NCBI RefSeq assembly: GCF_900143675.1
Contig: NZ_FRFC01000001.1
Coordinates: 124,001 to 188,000, forward strand
Source of the DNA: Candidatus Nitrosotalea sinensis
GTDB taxonomy: Archaea > Thermoproteota > Nitrososphaeria > Nitrososphaerales > Nitrosopumilaceae
Length of the DNA: 64,000 nucleotides
Direction of reading: 5' to 3'
The notes under the pieces were generated by a model that saw only the letters and a list, made by a program, of their open reading frames with translations, was not told the DNA's origin and did not search any database. How positions within the stretch are numbered: position 1 is the first letter of the stretch; every line of letters begins with the position of its first letter. Positions 16,035 through 23,911 of the stretch are shown here, in pieces. The position numbers and the translations under genes are program-made.

Positions 16035-18140
16035 TTATTCAAGACCGATTCTGACATCTACTACCTTGCAGCCCTTGCCTTTTTCAAAGACTAGGACTGG
16101 ATTCATGTCAAGCTCTTTTATCTCTTTGAAATCAGTGACAAGCTGAGAGATTCTTTGGATACAGTCAGATAGTTTTTTGACATCAGATGGTTTTTCTCCT
16201 CTTACACCTTGCAATAGCTTGCTTGTCTTGATAGAAGATATCATCTCGTCTGCCTCGGCATCCGTTACTGGTGCAACTCTAAATGTTACATCCTTGAGTA
16301 CTTCAACATAGATTCCTCCCATGCCAAACATCACTACAGAACCAAATCCTGGCTCTTGCTTAGAGCCGACAATTGTCTCTTTTCCGCCCTTGACCATCTC
16401 CTGTACCAGGACTCCTTTGATTACCGCCTTTTTGTCGTATTTCTTGGCGTTTTTAATTATCTCTTTGAATGCCCTCTTTACTTCTTGAGGTGTCTTTAGA
16501 CCCACCTTTACTCCGCCTGCATCAGATTTGTGAATTATTTGCGGGGATGCAATCTTCATTACAACTGGATAACCAATTTTTTTGGCTGCAACCGTAGACT
16601 CTTTTTCTTTTGTAGCAAGAATGCTTTTTGGTACCGGAAAGCCATATGCTTTCAAGACCTCTTGTCCTTCTTCTTCAAGCAGGTTCTTTCTTCCTTCGGA
16701 TTTTACCTTGGCAAATATCTGTTCTACTTTTTTCTTGTTTACTTTGAATTGTTGTGTAGTTCCTTCTTGTGCTTGTGACCACTGGGAGAATCGTAACATT
16801 GCTTTGAGTGCACGAATTGCTTTTTCTGCATAAGTATAGTATGGGATTCCTCCCTCTGCAAGAATTTCTCGGTTGCGTATTCCCTCATCAAGGCCCATGA
16901 GGCTTGCAAGAATTGTCTTGTTGTATTTCTTTGATGCTGCAACAATTACTTCGGCAAGCTTGTTGTAATCTAGAGTTGCAGAAGGTGTACACATTGCAAT
17001 TACAGAGCCTACATTTTGATGTGCAAGAACCAAATTCAATACATGATCAAATCTGTTAAAATCAGCATCCCCTACAATATCAACTGGATTTCTGGATGTT
17101 CCCCAGGGAGGAATTACTGCATTTATCTGAGGTCTGATATCTTCAATGTTTGCCATCTTGATTCCCATTCTAGAACATGCGTCAGTTGAAATGATTGCAG
17201 GACCTCCTGCGTTTGATACTATGACTAGGTCGCCTTTTAGTGGCAATGGTTGTTTTGAAAAAGCAACTGCGTAATCGAAGAGCTCTTCCATGGTGTCAAC
17301 TCTGATTGCGCCAGATTGGGTAAGCAGCGCATCATAGATTTCATCAGAGCCCATTAGTGCACCAGTGTGTGACATGGCTGCCTTGGCACCTTCCGGACTT
17401 CGGCCTGATTTTAGTACAAGAACTGGTTTTTTGAGTTTGTTCAATCTAGTGATTTGTTTGCATATCTTCAAGAATTCTCGTCCATTTGTCATGTCTTCAA
17501 GGTACATGACAATTACTTTGGTCTGCTCATGTTCTGCAAGCATCTTTAAAATATCAACCTCGTTGAGGTCAACTTTATTGCCCATGCTTATTACAGATGA
17601 AAATCCAATGCCTTGGGCACTTGCGTCTTCTACAAGTGCTGCACAGATTGCGCCACTCTGAGATACAAGTGCGATTCCTCCTGACTTGGGGGTTACCTTG
17701 AGAAAGGTAGAATTCATCATTGTCTGTGGTGCAAGATTCATCACACCAAGACAGTTTGGACCAATGATTCTGATGTTATACTGTTTGGCAATCTCTGCAA
17801 GTCTTTTTTCAAGCTTGGCACCTTCCTCGTTTACTTCCTTAAATCCAGCAGTGATTACAATTGCTCCCTTGATTCCTTTTTTTCCGCACTCTTCAAGTAC
17901 AGATGGGACGACATCATTTTTTGTAACTATAACTGCAAGATCAATTGGTTCTGGAACATCAAGGACACTCTTGTATGCCTTTTTATCAAATACTGTATCC
18001 CTTGTTGGGCTGATTGGAAGTATCGTTCCAGTGTATCCTTTTAGTATGTTAGACGTAATTGCTCTACCTACACTTCCTTCCTTGTCAGAGGCTCCGATTA
18101 TAGCAATAGATTTTGGTGAGAGAAAAATTGATTCGCTCAT
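16035..18140 (-). CDS. ADP-forming acyl-CoA synthetase, probably 4-hydroxybutyrate-CoA ligase
   Basis: 701 residues with fused alpha and beta halves. The N-terminal CoA-binding Rossmann domain carries IIGASDKEGSVGRA, the succinyl-CoA-ligase-like part follows, and the phosphohistidine H258 sits in AMSHTGALMGSDE. From about residue 480 there is an ATP-grasp domain (AYGFPVPKSILAT, then KIASPQIIHKSDAGGVKVGL). ADP-forming enzymes of this type activate 3-hydroxypropionate or 4-hydroxybutyrate in ammonia-oxidizing archaea and cost less energy than AMP-forming ones. Placement directly before the dehydratase argues for 4-hydroxybutyrate. Substrate is inferred. Confidence 0.9.
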   Translation of the reverse strand: MSESIFLSPKSIAIIGASDKEGSVGRAITSNILKGYTGTILPISPTRDTVFDKKAYKSVLDVPEPIDLAVIVTKNDVVPSVLEECGKKGIKGAIVITAGFKEVNEEGAKLEKRLAEIAKQYNIRIIGPNCLGVMNLAPQTMMNSTFLKVTPKSGGIALVSQSGAICAALVEDASAQGIGFSSVISMGNKVDLNEVDILKMLAEHEQTKVIVMYLEDMTNGREFLKICKQITRLNKLKKPVLVLKSGRSPEGAKAAMSHTGALMGSDEIYDALLTQSGAIRVDTMEELFDYAVAFSKQPLPLKGDLVIVSNAGGPAIISTDACSRMGIKMANIEDIRPQINAVIPPWGTSRNPVDIVGDADFNRFDHVLNLVLAHQNVGSVIAMCTPSATLDYNKLAEVIVAASKKYNKTILASLMGLDEGIRNREILAEGGIPYYTYAEKAIRALKAMLRFSQWSQAQEGTTQQFKVNKKKVEQIFAKVKSEGRKNLLEEEGQEVLKAYGFPVPKSILATKEKESTVAAKKIGYPVVMKIASPQIIHKSDAGGVKVGLKTPQEVKRAFKEIIKNAKKYDKKAVIKGVLVQEMVKGGKETIVGSKQEPGFGSVVMFGMGGIYVEVLKDVTFRVAPVTDAEADEMISSIKTSKLLQGVRGEKPSDVKKLSDCIQRISQLVTDFKEIKELDMNPVLVFEKGKGCKVVDVRIGLE

Positions 18141-18191
18141 TTGAACGAGATCGCTTCAAGTTTATTTGTATAATAAGCTTATCACAGAGAA

Positions 18192-18548
18192 TTAGCTGCC
18201 CATCATTTTGCCAGCTAGGTTTTGGTTTCTTGGGATCCATATTATCTTTAGATTTGAAAACTTGGAGATCAAGTCCCATGCTTTTTGTGCCAGGATTCGA
18301 AGTTGGTCATTGTTTATTGCATACTCGTGGTTTAGCTGCATTGCTGTATTTTTAGAATCACTGTATATGACAATCTCGTCTGTGGTACCCAGGAATTGCT
18401 CTAGTGCAGACACTACTGCCATGTATTCTGCCTGGTTGTTTGTTATGTTGGGCTCTTTTTTGTAATATGACTTGCCTGTCTCTTTTACGAAAAAACCAAA
18501 TCCAGAATTTGGTCCTCCTGAGCCGTCTACGTATATGCTAATGGCCAT
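18192..18548 (-). CDS. RNase HI-like protein with altered last active-site position
   Basis: 118 residues. The RNase H fold is clear: D8 in YVDGSGG, E41 in NNQAEY and D64 in YSDSKN are three of the four catalytic acids. The fourth, usually Asp in an N-x-x-A-D motif, is Gly113 here (NQNLAGKM), five residues before the end. In E. coli RNase HI the equivalent Asp134 tolerates some substitution, so activity may be retained. Type 1 RNase H removes RNA from RNA-DNA hybrids. Its start overlaps the upstream membrane-protein gene by 11 bases. Confidence 0.82.
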   Translation of the reverse strand: MAISIYVDGSGGPNSGFGFFVKETGKSYYKKEPNITNNQAEYMAVVSALEQFLGTTDEIVIYSDSKNTAMQLNHEYAINNDQLRILAQKAWDLISKFSNLKIIWIPRNQNLAGKMMGS

Positions 18549-18990
18549 CTTTGTACAGCCTCATTAGTTTTACACTCAAGTTTACAGTTGCCATGTAGAT
18601 TACTGTGGAAATTGATTGAGATGTAAGAGATGCAACATAGGCTTGGTAGGAATTTGTTAGTAAATAATACTGTAAAGACCACCTGCAAATTGTATAGACA
18701 ACCTCACCTATTCCAAGAGAAGAGATTATTTTTACAAGGTCTCTTCTAAGACCTACCTTGTCAAGCTTGCCTGTATCAAGGAGATATTTTTTCTTGTTGT
18801 CAAAATAAAACAATATGCCAAAGGTGGAAAAATATACAACATAATCAACACCCAAAGTTATTGTTGCATTGACGTAGCTTTGTTGGTTTGCAAATTCTTG
18901 TGCAACAAATGCGGAGACAACAATTGATGCAAGAAATCCTAAAAGTATATTCTTGTTTAGCTTGAGATATTCTTTGTATTTTTGTTGCAT
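18538..18990 (-). CDS. Membrane protein of unknown function, 150 aa
   Basis: Three to four hydrophobic segments are visible (ILLGFLASIVVSAFVA, TLGVDYVVYFSTFGILFYF, IISSLGIGEVVYTICRW, SISTVIYMATVNLSV), separated by short charged loops such as DNKKKYLLDTGKLDKVGLRRD. No signal peptide or catalytic motif is recognised. The gene overlaps the RNase HI-like gene by 11 bases, so the two are probably translated from one message. A functional link is not evident. Confidence 0.65.
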   Translation of the reverse strand: MQQKYKEYLKLNKNILLGFLASIVVSAFVAQEFANQQSYVNATITLGVDYVVYFSTFGILFYFDNKKKYLLDTGKLDKVGLRRDLVKIISSLGIGEVVYTICRWSLQYYLLTNSYQAYVASLTSQSISTVIYMATVNLSVKLMRLYKDGH

Positions 18991-19025
18991 AAGATGAGTT
19001 TTCTCATCTTACAAATAAATCAAGT

Positions 19026-19310
19026 CTATTGCAGAGTGATTCGCAATAACACAAGTATTCCCGCAAGCTCTGCAACATGTACTGCCAGCATATATGGCAA
19101 CAAGGCTGTTGCATAAAGTTCCATCATAGTAAAGTATGCATAGACTCCAATCATGTTGTGTAAAAATAAAAGACCTGCAAAAAATATCATTCCAAGAGGC
19201 AATTGTGCCTTGGTCTTTGAATACATCTTGACAAAGACTCCAATGAGAACTCCAAGTGCAACCATGTTTGCACCTGACACTATTGTACTGGCAGTCATTG
19301 TGGGTTCCAT
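19026..19310 (-). CDS. Small three-helix membrane protein, 94 aa
   Basis: Three hydrophobic helices (IVSGANMVALGVLIGVFV, LPLGMIFFAGLLFLHNMIG, LLPYMLAVHVAELAGILVLL) fill the protein, joined by a short basic loop (KMYSKTKAQ). It lies 25 bases downstream of a winged-helix regulator on the same strand. This regulator-plus-small-membrane-protein arrangement is one I associate with Nitrososphaerota, so the HTH protein may control it. No function can be assigned. Confidence 0.68.
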   Translation of the reverse strand: MEPTMTASTIVSGANMVALGVLIGVFVKMYSKTKAQLPLGMIFFAGLLFLHNMIGVYAYFTMMELYATALLPYMLAVHVAELAGILVLLRITLQ

Positions 19311-19335
19311 TTGAAAGAGCTAGAGTCTGCTTTGT

Positions 19336-19638
19336 TTATGTACTTTTTTCCAATTTGCTTACAATTTCATCAAAGACAGACATGTTTACTTCAAGAAAGG
19401 TGGAAACAAAAAAGGCAGCTCCATACTTGTCTCCTACTCGAGTTATCAGATTGTTTTTCTCTAAAACTTTGACGTGGTGCTGGATTGCCTTGTAATCAAG
19501 ATTCATCTCTTTGGCAAGTTGGTTTGCATTAAGGGGTTTGTTGCGTATACATGATACAAGGCGAATTCTGTTTAGCCCCCCTTTTGATCCCACAAATACA
19601 AACCACAGCAGACGTTTTGCATGAGGATCTGTGGGCAT
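19336..19638 (-). CDS. Winged-helix (ArsR-like) transcriptional regulator
   Basis: 100 residues. Helix-turn-helix residues lie at about 38-62 (NANQLAKEMNLDYKAIQHHVKVL), followed by the wing NLITRVGDKYGAAFFVS. No metal-binding cysteine set is present, so it is not a classical ArsR metal sensor. It heads a two-gene operon with the three-helix membrane protein. The upstream divergent region contains two inverted repeats (19656-19733) that could be its operator. Confidence 0.82.
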   Translation of the reverse strand: MPTDPHAKRLLWFVFVGSKGGLNRIRLVSCIRNKPLNANQLAKEMNLDYKAIQHHVKVLEKNNLITRVGDKYGAAFFVSTFLEVNMSVFDEIVSKLEKST

Positions 19639-19655
19639 CTGTCTTTTTTGTATAC

Positions 19656-19733
19656 TCGGTTAATTAATAGACTGTTGTTGGATATGAGGTATCATAAAAC
19701 CATGATGAAAAAATTATTTTTCAGGATAACCGA
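19656..19733. promoter_or_regulatory. Inverted repeats in the HTH/radical-SAM divergent promoter region
   Basis: TCGGTTA (19656-19662) pairs with TAACCGA (19727-19733). Inside them is a second palindrome, TGAAAAA-ATTA-TTTTTCA (19706-19723). The pair lies between the HTH start at 19638 and the radical SAM start at 19764, as expected for an autoregulatory operator. Seen in sequence; binding is inferred. Confidence 0.35.
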
Positions 19734-19763
19734 ATAACTGATAAGTAGACAAGGAGCAAGAAG

Positions 19764-20648
19764 ATGCAAATGTTTGATTATGATTATCCCCTGTACCGGC
19801 CCCCGTCTGAGGCAAGGTCTCTCATATTCCAGGTAACACTAGGATGTTCCTTTAACAAATGTTCATACTGTAACATGTATCGTTCAAAAGAATATTCAGA
19901 AAGGCCATTAGAGGAGATAAAATCAGAGATAGATCTTGCTGCAAGACATATGCCTGGTACCACCAGAATATTTCTTGCAGATGGTGATGCATTAAATCTG
20001 CCAACTGACACCATGATACAAATTCTAGATTACATACGACCTAGATTTCCAAATCTTGAGCGCATCTCGTGTTATGCCATGCCGCAAAATATCTTGAAAA
20101 AATCCCCAGAGGAATTACAGAAAATATACACTGCTGGATTGACCATGTTTTACATTGGCATAGAAAGTGGATCTGATATCATACTGAAAAAAGTTACAAA
20201 AGGTGCTACAGGTCAGACAATAATAAAATCATGTCAAAAAGCAAAAGATGCAGGATATACCATATCATGTATGATAATTTTGGGCCTTGGAGGAAAGACA
20301 TACTCTAGACAGCACATTGAAGATACTGCAAAAGTCTTGAGTGCAGCTGCGCCAAACTATGTTGGTGCGCTAACCCTACATTTGGAGGACGGTATTCGTG
20401 ATGAGTTTTTGACCAAGTTCAAGGAGCCGTTTCTTCCAATTGATGACTCTGAGGCACTTTCAGAGCTCGAATTACTAGTATCTAAGATAGAACCTAGTGC
20501 CGAGGTAGTATTTCGTGCAAACCATGGGTCAAATGCGTATCCTATAGGTGGAACATTTCCACAGGACAAACAGGCGATGATGGAGAAGATATCATATCTA
20601 AAATCACATCCTGAGTTGTGCAGACCGGTTGGCTTTAGAGGATTTTAA
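19764..20648 (+). CDS. Radical SAM protein with CX4CX2C motif
   Basis: 294 residues. The cluster motif is CSFNKCSYC, one residue longer between the first two cysteines than the standard CX3CX2C. I recall similar GC-x-x-NKC-x-x-C spacings in uncharacterised bacterial and archaeal radical SAM proteins. The core continues with LADGDALNLPTD, ESGSD (FYIGIESGSDIIL) and a glycine-rich SAM loop (ILGLGGKTYS). There is no B12-binding or second cluster domain. The end, HPELCRPVGFRGF, is unrecognised. The substrate cannot be predicted. Confidence 0.85.
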   Translation: MQMFDYDYPLYRPPSEARSLIFQVTLGCSFNKCSYCNMYRSKEYSERPLEEIKSEIDLAARHMPGTTRIFLADGDALNLPTDTMIQILDYIRPRFPNLERISCYAMPQNILKKSPEELQKIYTAGLTMFYIGIESGSDIILKKVTKGATGQTIIKSCQKAKDAGYTISCMIILGLGGKTYSRQHIEDTAKVLSAAAPNYVGALTLHLEDGIRDEFLTKFKEPFLPIDDSEALSELELLVSKIEPSAEVVFRANHGSNAYPIGGTFPQDKQAMMEKISYLKSHPELCRPVGFRGF

Positions 20649-20649
20649 G

Positions 20650-20724
20650 TGGGTCCACAGGGATTTGAACCCTGGATCTTCGCCGTGTAAGGGCGACGTC
20701 ATAACCGACCTGGACTATGAACCC
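20650..20724 (-). tRNA. tRNA-Val (anticodon TAC)
   Basis: Read on the minus strand: acceptor GGGTTCA/TGGACCC, anticodon stem TCGCC/GGCGA around CTTACAC, T-arm CAGGG-TTCAAAT-CCCTG, and discriminator A. Anticodon TAC reads GUA-type valine codons. No intron and no encoded CCA. It starts 1 base after the radical SAM stop codon, on the opposite strand. Confidence 0.93.
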
Positions 20725-20804
20725 AAGCAAGCTCCAATGAAAAATGAATTTAAACTTTGAGAAATCACCTAGAGATAAAAGGTGCTCAGAAAAATACCAA
20801 ATAC

Positions 20805-21824
20805 ATGCTTGACTTGGTGTTTTTCACAAGCCCGATAGGACTTGGACATGCAACAAGAGACATTGCAATTGCTGGAAATCTTACAGATATCTCAAAGAGA
20901 TTTGTAAGCGGTGGTGCTGCTCCAAGAATTATCTCACAAAATGGATTTGATGTGGAGGACTTGTACAGACCACCGCCTTTCATGGTGAAAAACGGAAAGA
21001 TGGAAAAGCCATTACGGTGGCTGTTTGGATATTATTCATATTACAAACAGTGTAAGGCAATATCATCAGAGGTACTTGGAAAGTACAGCCCAAGAGTTGT
21101 TGCAAGTGATGAAGATTTTGCATCACTTGTTGTTGCACAAGAAGAGGGATTAAAGACAATTTTAGTGACAGACATACTTGAAACAAGCTTTGCAAGCGGG
21201 ATTGGCTCTTTGATTGAGAAAAAGATGAACAAATCAATGAAGAAAATAATCCAAAAGTGTGATCTTGTCATATTGCCAGAGGCTGGAGATAATCAAGACA
21301 ACATGGTGCGTGTTGGACCCATTGTACGGGATACAACCCAGTCACGAGAACAGATACGAGAAAAACTTGGATTTACAAGAAAAACAATTGTTGTAAGCAT
21401 TGGAGGAACTGATTCTGGAAAATTCTTGATAGAAAAAGCAATAGAAGCACATTCCAAGATAAAGTCAGAGACAGATCTTGTCATAGTATCAGGACCATCT
21501 CTTGACATCAATAATCCAGGAATTAGAAATCTTGGGTTTGTCAACAACTTGCACGAAGTAATATTTGCTGCAGATCTAGTGGTATCTCTTGCAGGCAAGT
21601 CCACAATTGATGAAGCAAGGCATTATGGAACTCCCGGGATATTCATTCCAATAAAGGGACACTTTGAGCAAGAAGACAATGCAAGAGAACTTGGGTACAC
21701 CTATGATGATATATTACATCTTGATAGAATAATTCTAGAAAAGATAAACCAAAAAAGAGAGCCTAAACCCTTTGATGGTGCAAAAAAGGCAGCAGAAATG
21801 ATAAGAAAATTAGTCATGGCATGA
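20805..21824 (+). CDS. MurG/GT28-like glycosyltransferase
   Basis: 339 residues from the ATG at 20805. A TTG at 20757 is in frame, but the TATA-like ATTTAAAC at 20748-20755 places the transcript start after it. The N-terminal nucleotide-fold motif IGLGHATRD and C-terminal motifs SIGGTDSGK, DLVVSLAGKSTIDEARHYGTPG and HFEQEDNA fit the GT-B MurG/GT28 group, which transfers sugars from UDP donors. Archaea have no murein, so the acceptor is probably a lipid or a surface glycan. There is no membrane helix. Donor and acceptor are unknown. Confidence 0.8.
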   Translation: MLDLVFFTSPIGLGHATRDIAIAGNLTDISKRFVSGGAAPRIISQNGFDVEDLYRPPPFMVKNGKMEKPLRWLFGYYSYYKQCKAISSEVLGKYSPRVVASDEDFASLVVAQEEGLKTILVTDILETSFASGIGSLIEKKMNKSMKKIIQKCDLVILPEAGDNQDNMVRVGPIVRDTTQSREQIREKLGFTRKTIVVSIGGTDSGKFLIEKAIEAHSKIKSETDLVIVSGPSLDINNPGIRNLGFVNNLHEVIFAADLVVSLAGKSTIDEARHYGTPGIFIPIKGHFEQEDNARELGYTYDDILHLDRIILEKINQKREPKPFDGAKKAAEMIRKLVMA

Positions 21825-21856
21825 TTGTAAGAATATCTGCTTTATGTTCATCAAAT

Positions 21857-21866
21857 ACTTTATAGA
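21857..21866 (+). promoter_or_regulatory. TATA box for aspartate kinase
   Basis: ACTTTATAGA ends 27 bases before the TTG at 21893. It would place transcription start beyond the upstream TTG at 21872, so it decides in favour of the 21893 start. Confidence 0.4.
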
Positions 21867-21892
21867 AGGACTTGGCATCAGTTAACAAAGTT

Positions 21893-23308
21893 TTGACAAA
21901 ACTAGTTGTTTCAAAATTTGGTGGCAGTGCAGTGGGGGTTGACGGTGTACTGATACCCACCATAATCAAGAGAATAAATGAATTAAAAAAAGACTCGAAG
22001 GTAATTGCAGTCTTTTCTGCTCCACTTACTGTGTATAACGGTAAACAAAGATCACTTACAGACATTGCGCTGGAGATTGGACGAAATGCGGAAAAAGGAG
22101 AAAGGACAGACATAATGGCAGTAAAAAAGCCATATCAAAAAATAGTTGAGATGGTCGACAAGAAACTACAGGACAAATGTAATGCTACCATCAATTCCTT
22201 CTTGGACAAGGTGGAATCAGTCCTGTCTGAGATAATACAGAAAAGAGAGTTTGCAAATGAAAACAGGGCAAGACTTCTTGCATATTCTGGAGAGATACTA
22301 ATGTCACATGTGATGAACTATGTAATACAGAGCTCTGAAATAAAATCAAATGTCATACCATTTGACACATGGCCTATAATCACGGATAACAACTTGGAAT
22401 CTGCAAACTTTCTTGCCAGAGAATCCGCAGAAAGATTGGGCGATACTGAGAAACTACTTGAACAAAATGATGTCCTGTCAATAGGTGGATTTATCGGCAA
22501 GACGGTGGATGGGCTTGAAACTACATATGAGAGAGGAGGTTCTGACAGGACTGCTGCAGATCTTGGCATTTTGTTTAGTAAAAAATACGATACCAGAATT
22601 GATTTTGAAAAGGACAGTGCCGTCTTGTCTGCAGATCCTAGAGTTGTAAAAGAAGAGCTGGAGAGCATTACCAGCCTGTCATACAACGAGGCAAGAATTG
22701 CAGGAATGTTTGGTATGAAGATTCTTGATCCAATTGCAATAAAAGAAATTGTTGAGAACGGCGTTGATATGCCAATAATAATTACAGACATGGGAAAGCC
22801 TGAAAAGATTACAAAGATAGAACGCAGTCCAGGTCAGAAAAACGGTCACCCACTCAAGATAGTAACAGGAAAGAAGAATTGTGCCATAGTAAGAATTGAA
22901 AAAGAATCTGCTGAACGTCTCTTTAATTCACTTGACAAGGACAGAAGATACAGTGAGTTTGTAGTACTTTCTCCATTTACAAGAGATGACATTGAATTTA
23001 CAAGGATATTATTTTTAGATGGTGATTATGTCAAGCGAAATGAGCGATACATACTAGGGTTTGACTCTCTTGCATCAATTACATACAACAGGGGTGTAAT
23101 CACTTTGATAGGAGATGAGATGTGGCGAGTCCAGCAGGTTGCGTCAAAGGCAAGCTCCAGAATAGGAGAAGCCGGACTGAACATACTAAATATGGATGCA
23201 CAAGAAGAGACATCAAGGATAATTATTGTAACAGAAGATAGTGGAGATAACATCGAAAAGGCAATACGAGCAGTACATGCTGAAAGATCAAAAATAAAGT
23301 TCGTCTAG
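21893..23308 (+). CDS. lysC: Aspartate kinase
   Basis: 471 residues from the TTG at 21893, chosen because of promoter spacing and because family proteins start a few residues before KFGGS. The kinase domain has SKFGGSAVG near the start, ERGGSDRTAADLG and SADPR. Two ACT domains close the protein (ITYNRGVITLIGDEMWRVQQ and ILNMDAQEETSRIIIVTEDS), where lysine or threonine usually inhibits. It phosphorylates aspartate, the first step to lysine, threonine and methionine. No other pathway gene is adjacent. Confidence 0.93.
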   Translation: MTKLVVSKFGGSAVGVDGVLIPTIIKRINELKKDSKVIAVFSAPLTVYNGKQRSLTDIALEIGRNAEKGERTDIMAVKKPYQKIVEMVDKKLQDKCNATINSFLDKVESVLSEIIQKREFANENRARLLAYSGEILMSHVMNYVIQSSEIKSNVIPFDTWPIITDNNLESANFLARESAERLGDTEKLLEQNDVLSIGGFIGKTVDGLETTYERGGSDRTAADLGILFSKKYDTRIDFEKDSAVLSADPRVVKEELESITSLSYNEARIAGMFGMKILDPIAIKEIVENGVDMPIIITDMGKPEKITKIERSPGQKNGHPLKIVTGKKNCAIVRIEKESAERLFNSLDKDRRYSEFVVLSPFTRDDIEFTRILFLDGDYVKRNERYILGFDSLASITYNRGVITLIGDEMWRVQQVASKASSRIGEAGLNILNMDAQEETSRIIIVTEDSGDNIEKAIRAVHAERSKIKFV

Positions 23309-23335
23309 GCAAATAGTAAGTTTTAGAATTGTGAT

Positions 23336-23410
23336 TTACTTTTTCCTTTTTCTTCGAGCAGCACGCTGGTCTGCTTTTCGCTTGTGTTTTCCGGTTTTTC
23401 TTGCAACCAT
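23336..23410 (-). CDS. Very small highly basic protein, 24 aa
   Basis: Found by hand: a 24-residue frame starting MVARKTGKHKRKADQR, with 13 Lys/Arg and one His. It is short, uninterrupted and lysine/arginine-dominated like the tiny ribosomal proteins (for example eL41), but I cannot align it to one. It ends 27 bases after the convergent aspartate kinase stop. No RBS is obvious. Candidate ribosome- or RNA-binding microprotein; existence not proven. Confidence 0.45.
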   Translation of the reverse strand: MVARKTGKHKRKADQRAARRKRKK

Positions 23411-23500
23411 GACATATTTTCAGATAACCTACTTGGATTTCTATCTTTTGAAAATATCAATAGTATAAACATTTGACCCCTACAAGTCCATACCTGTAGG

Positions 23501-23644
23501 ATGTCAAAGTGGGTTTGTTCTTGGGCCTCTTTATCTAGAATCAGCCCGGCGTTACCCAAAACACGCGCTGATATACAGTACGATCAGGAAATATTTAGAG
23601 CTGATCTATATAGATCACTTATAGGAACCATTGACTGCCCATAG
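23501..23644 (+). CDS. Candidate small protein, 47 aa
   Basis: An open frame from ATG 23501, beginning MSKWVCSWASLSRISPALPK. A TATA-like TAGTATAAAC at 23461-23470 lies 31-40 bases upstream. A hairpin (CCTACA at 23479-23484, TGTAGG at 23495-23500) directly precedes the ATG. The last 30 bases overlap the convergent small membrane protein gene. It may instead mark a structured RNA. Weak support. Confidence 0.28.
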   Translation: MSKWVCSWASLSRISPALPKTRADIQYDQEIFRADLYRSLIGTIDCP

Positions 23645-23818
23645 TACAAGGGCAATTCCAATTAATGCATACCACTTGAAATTTCGCTTGTCTAAAAAGA
23701 CATTTTTTGGTTCAGCACTGCCTGAGGAGATACGAATCTTTCTCATCTCAAAACCATTTCCTGCAATGCCAATTACAAACAAGGCAATTGAGACAAATGA
23801 CAATACAGATAGAGGCAT
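23615..23818 (-). CDS. Small two-helix membrane protein, 67 aa
   Basis: Two hydrophobic helices (VLSFVSIALFVIGIAGNGF and WYALIGIALVLWAVNG) flank a basic central loop, RKIRISSGSAEPKNVFLDKRNFK. The size and positive loop suggest a membrane protein with the loop inside the cell. No family recognised. It is convergent with the candidate frame at 23501 and divergent from the aminotransferase. Confidence 0.55.
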   Translation of the reverse strand: MPLSVLSFVSIALFVIGIAGNGFEMRKIRISSGSAEPKNVFLDKRNFKWYALIGIALVLWAVNGSYK

Positions 23819-23911
23819 GACATACTATTTGGTTTTGTATAATTTAAAGACAGGCTATTTTCAGGTATGACAATTTAGAATGTTGATCAATTCTTTAAAT
23901 TACCAGACCTT

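Noticed and set aside
23323-23559. 78-aa minus-strand frame after aspartate kinase
   Set aside because: It conflicts with the 24-residue basic frame and shows no protein-like features.
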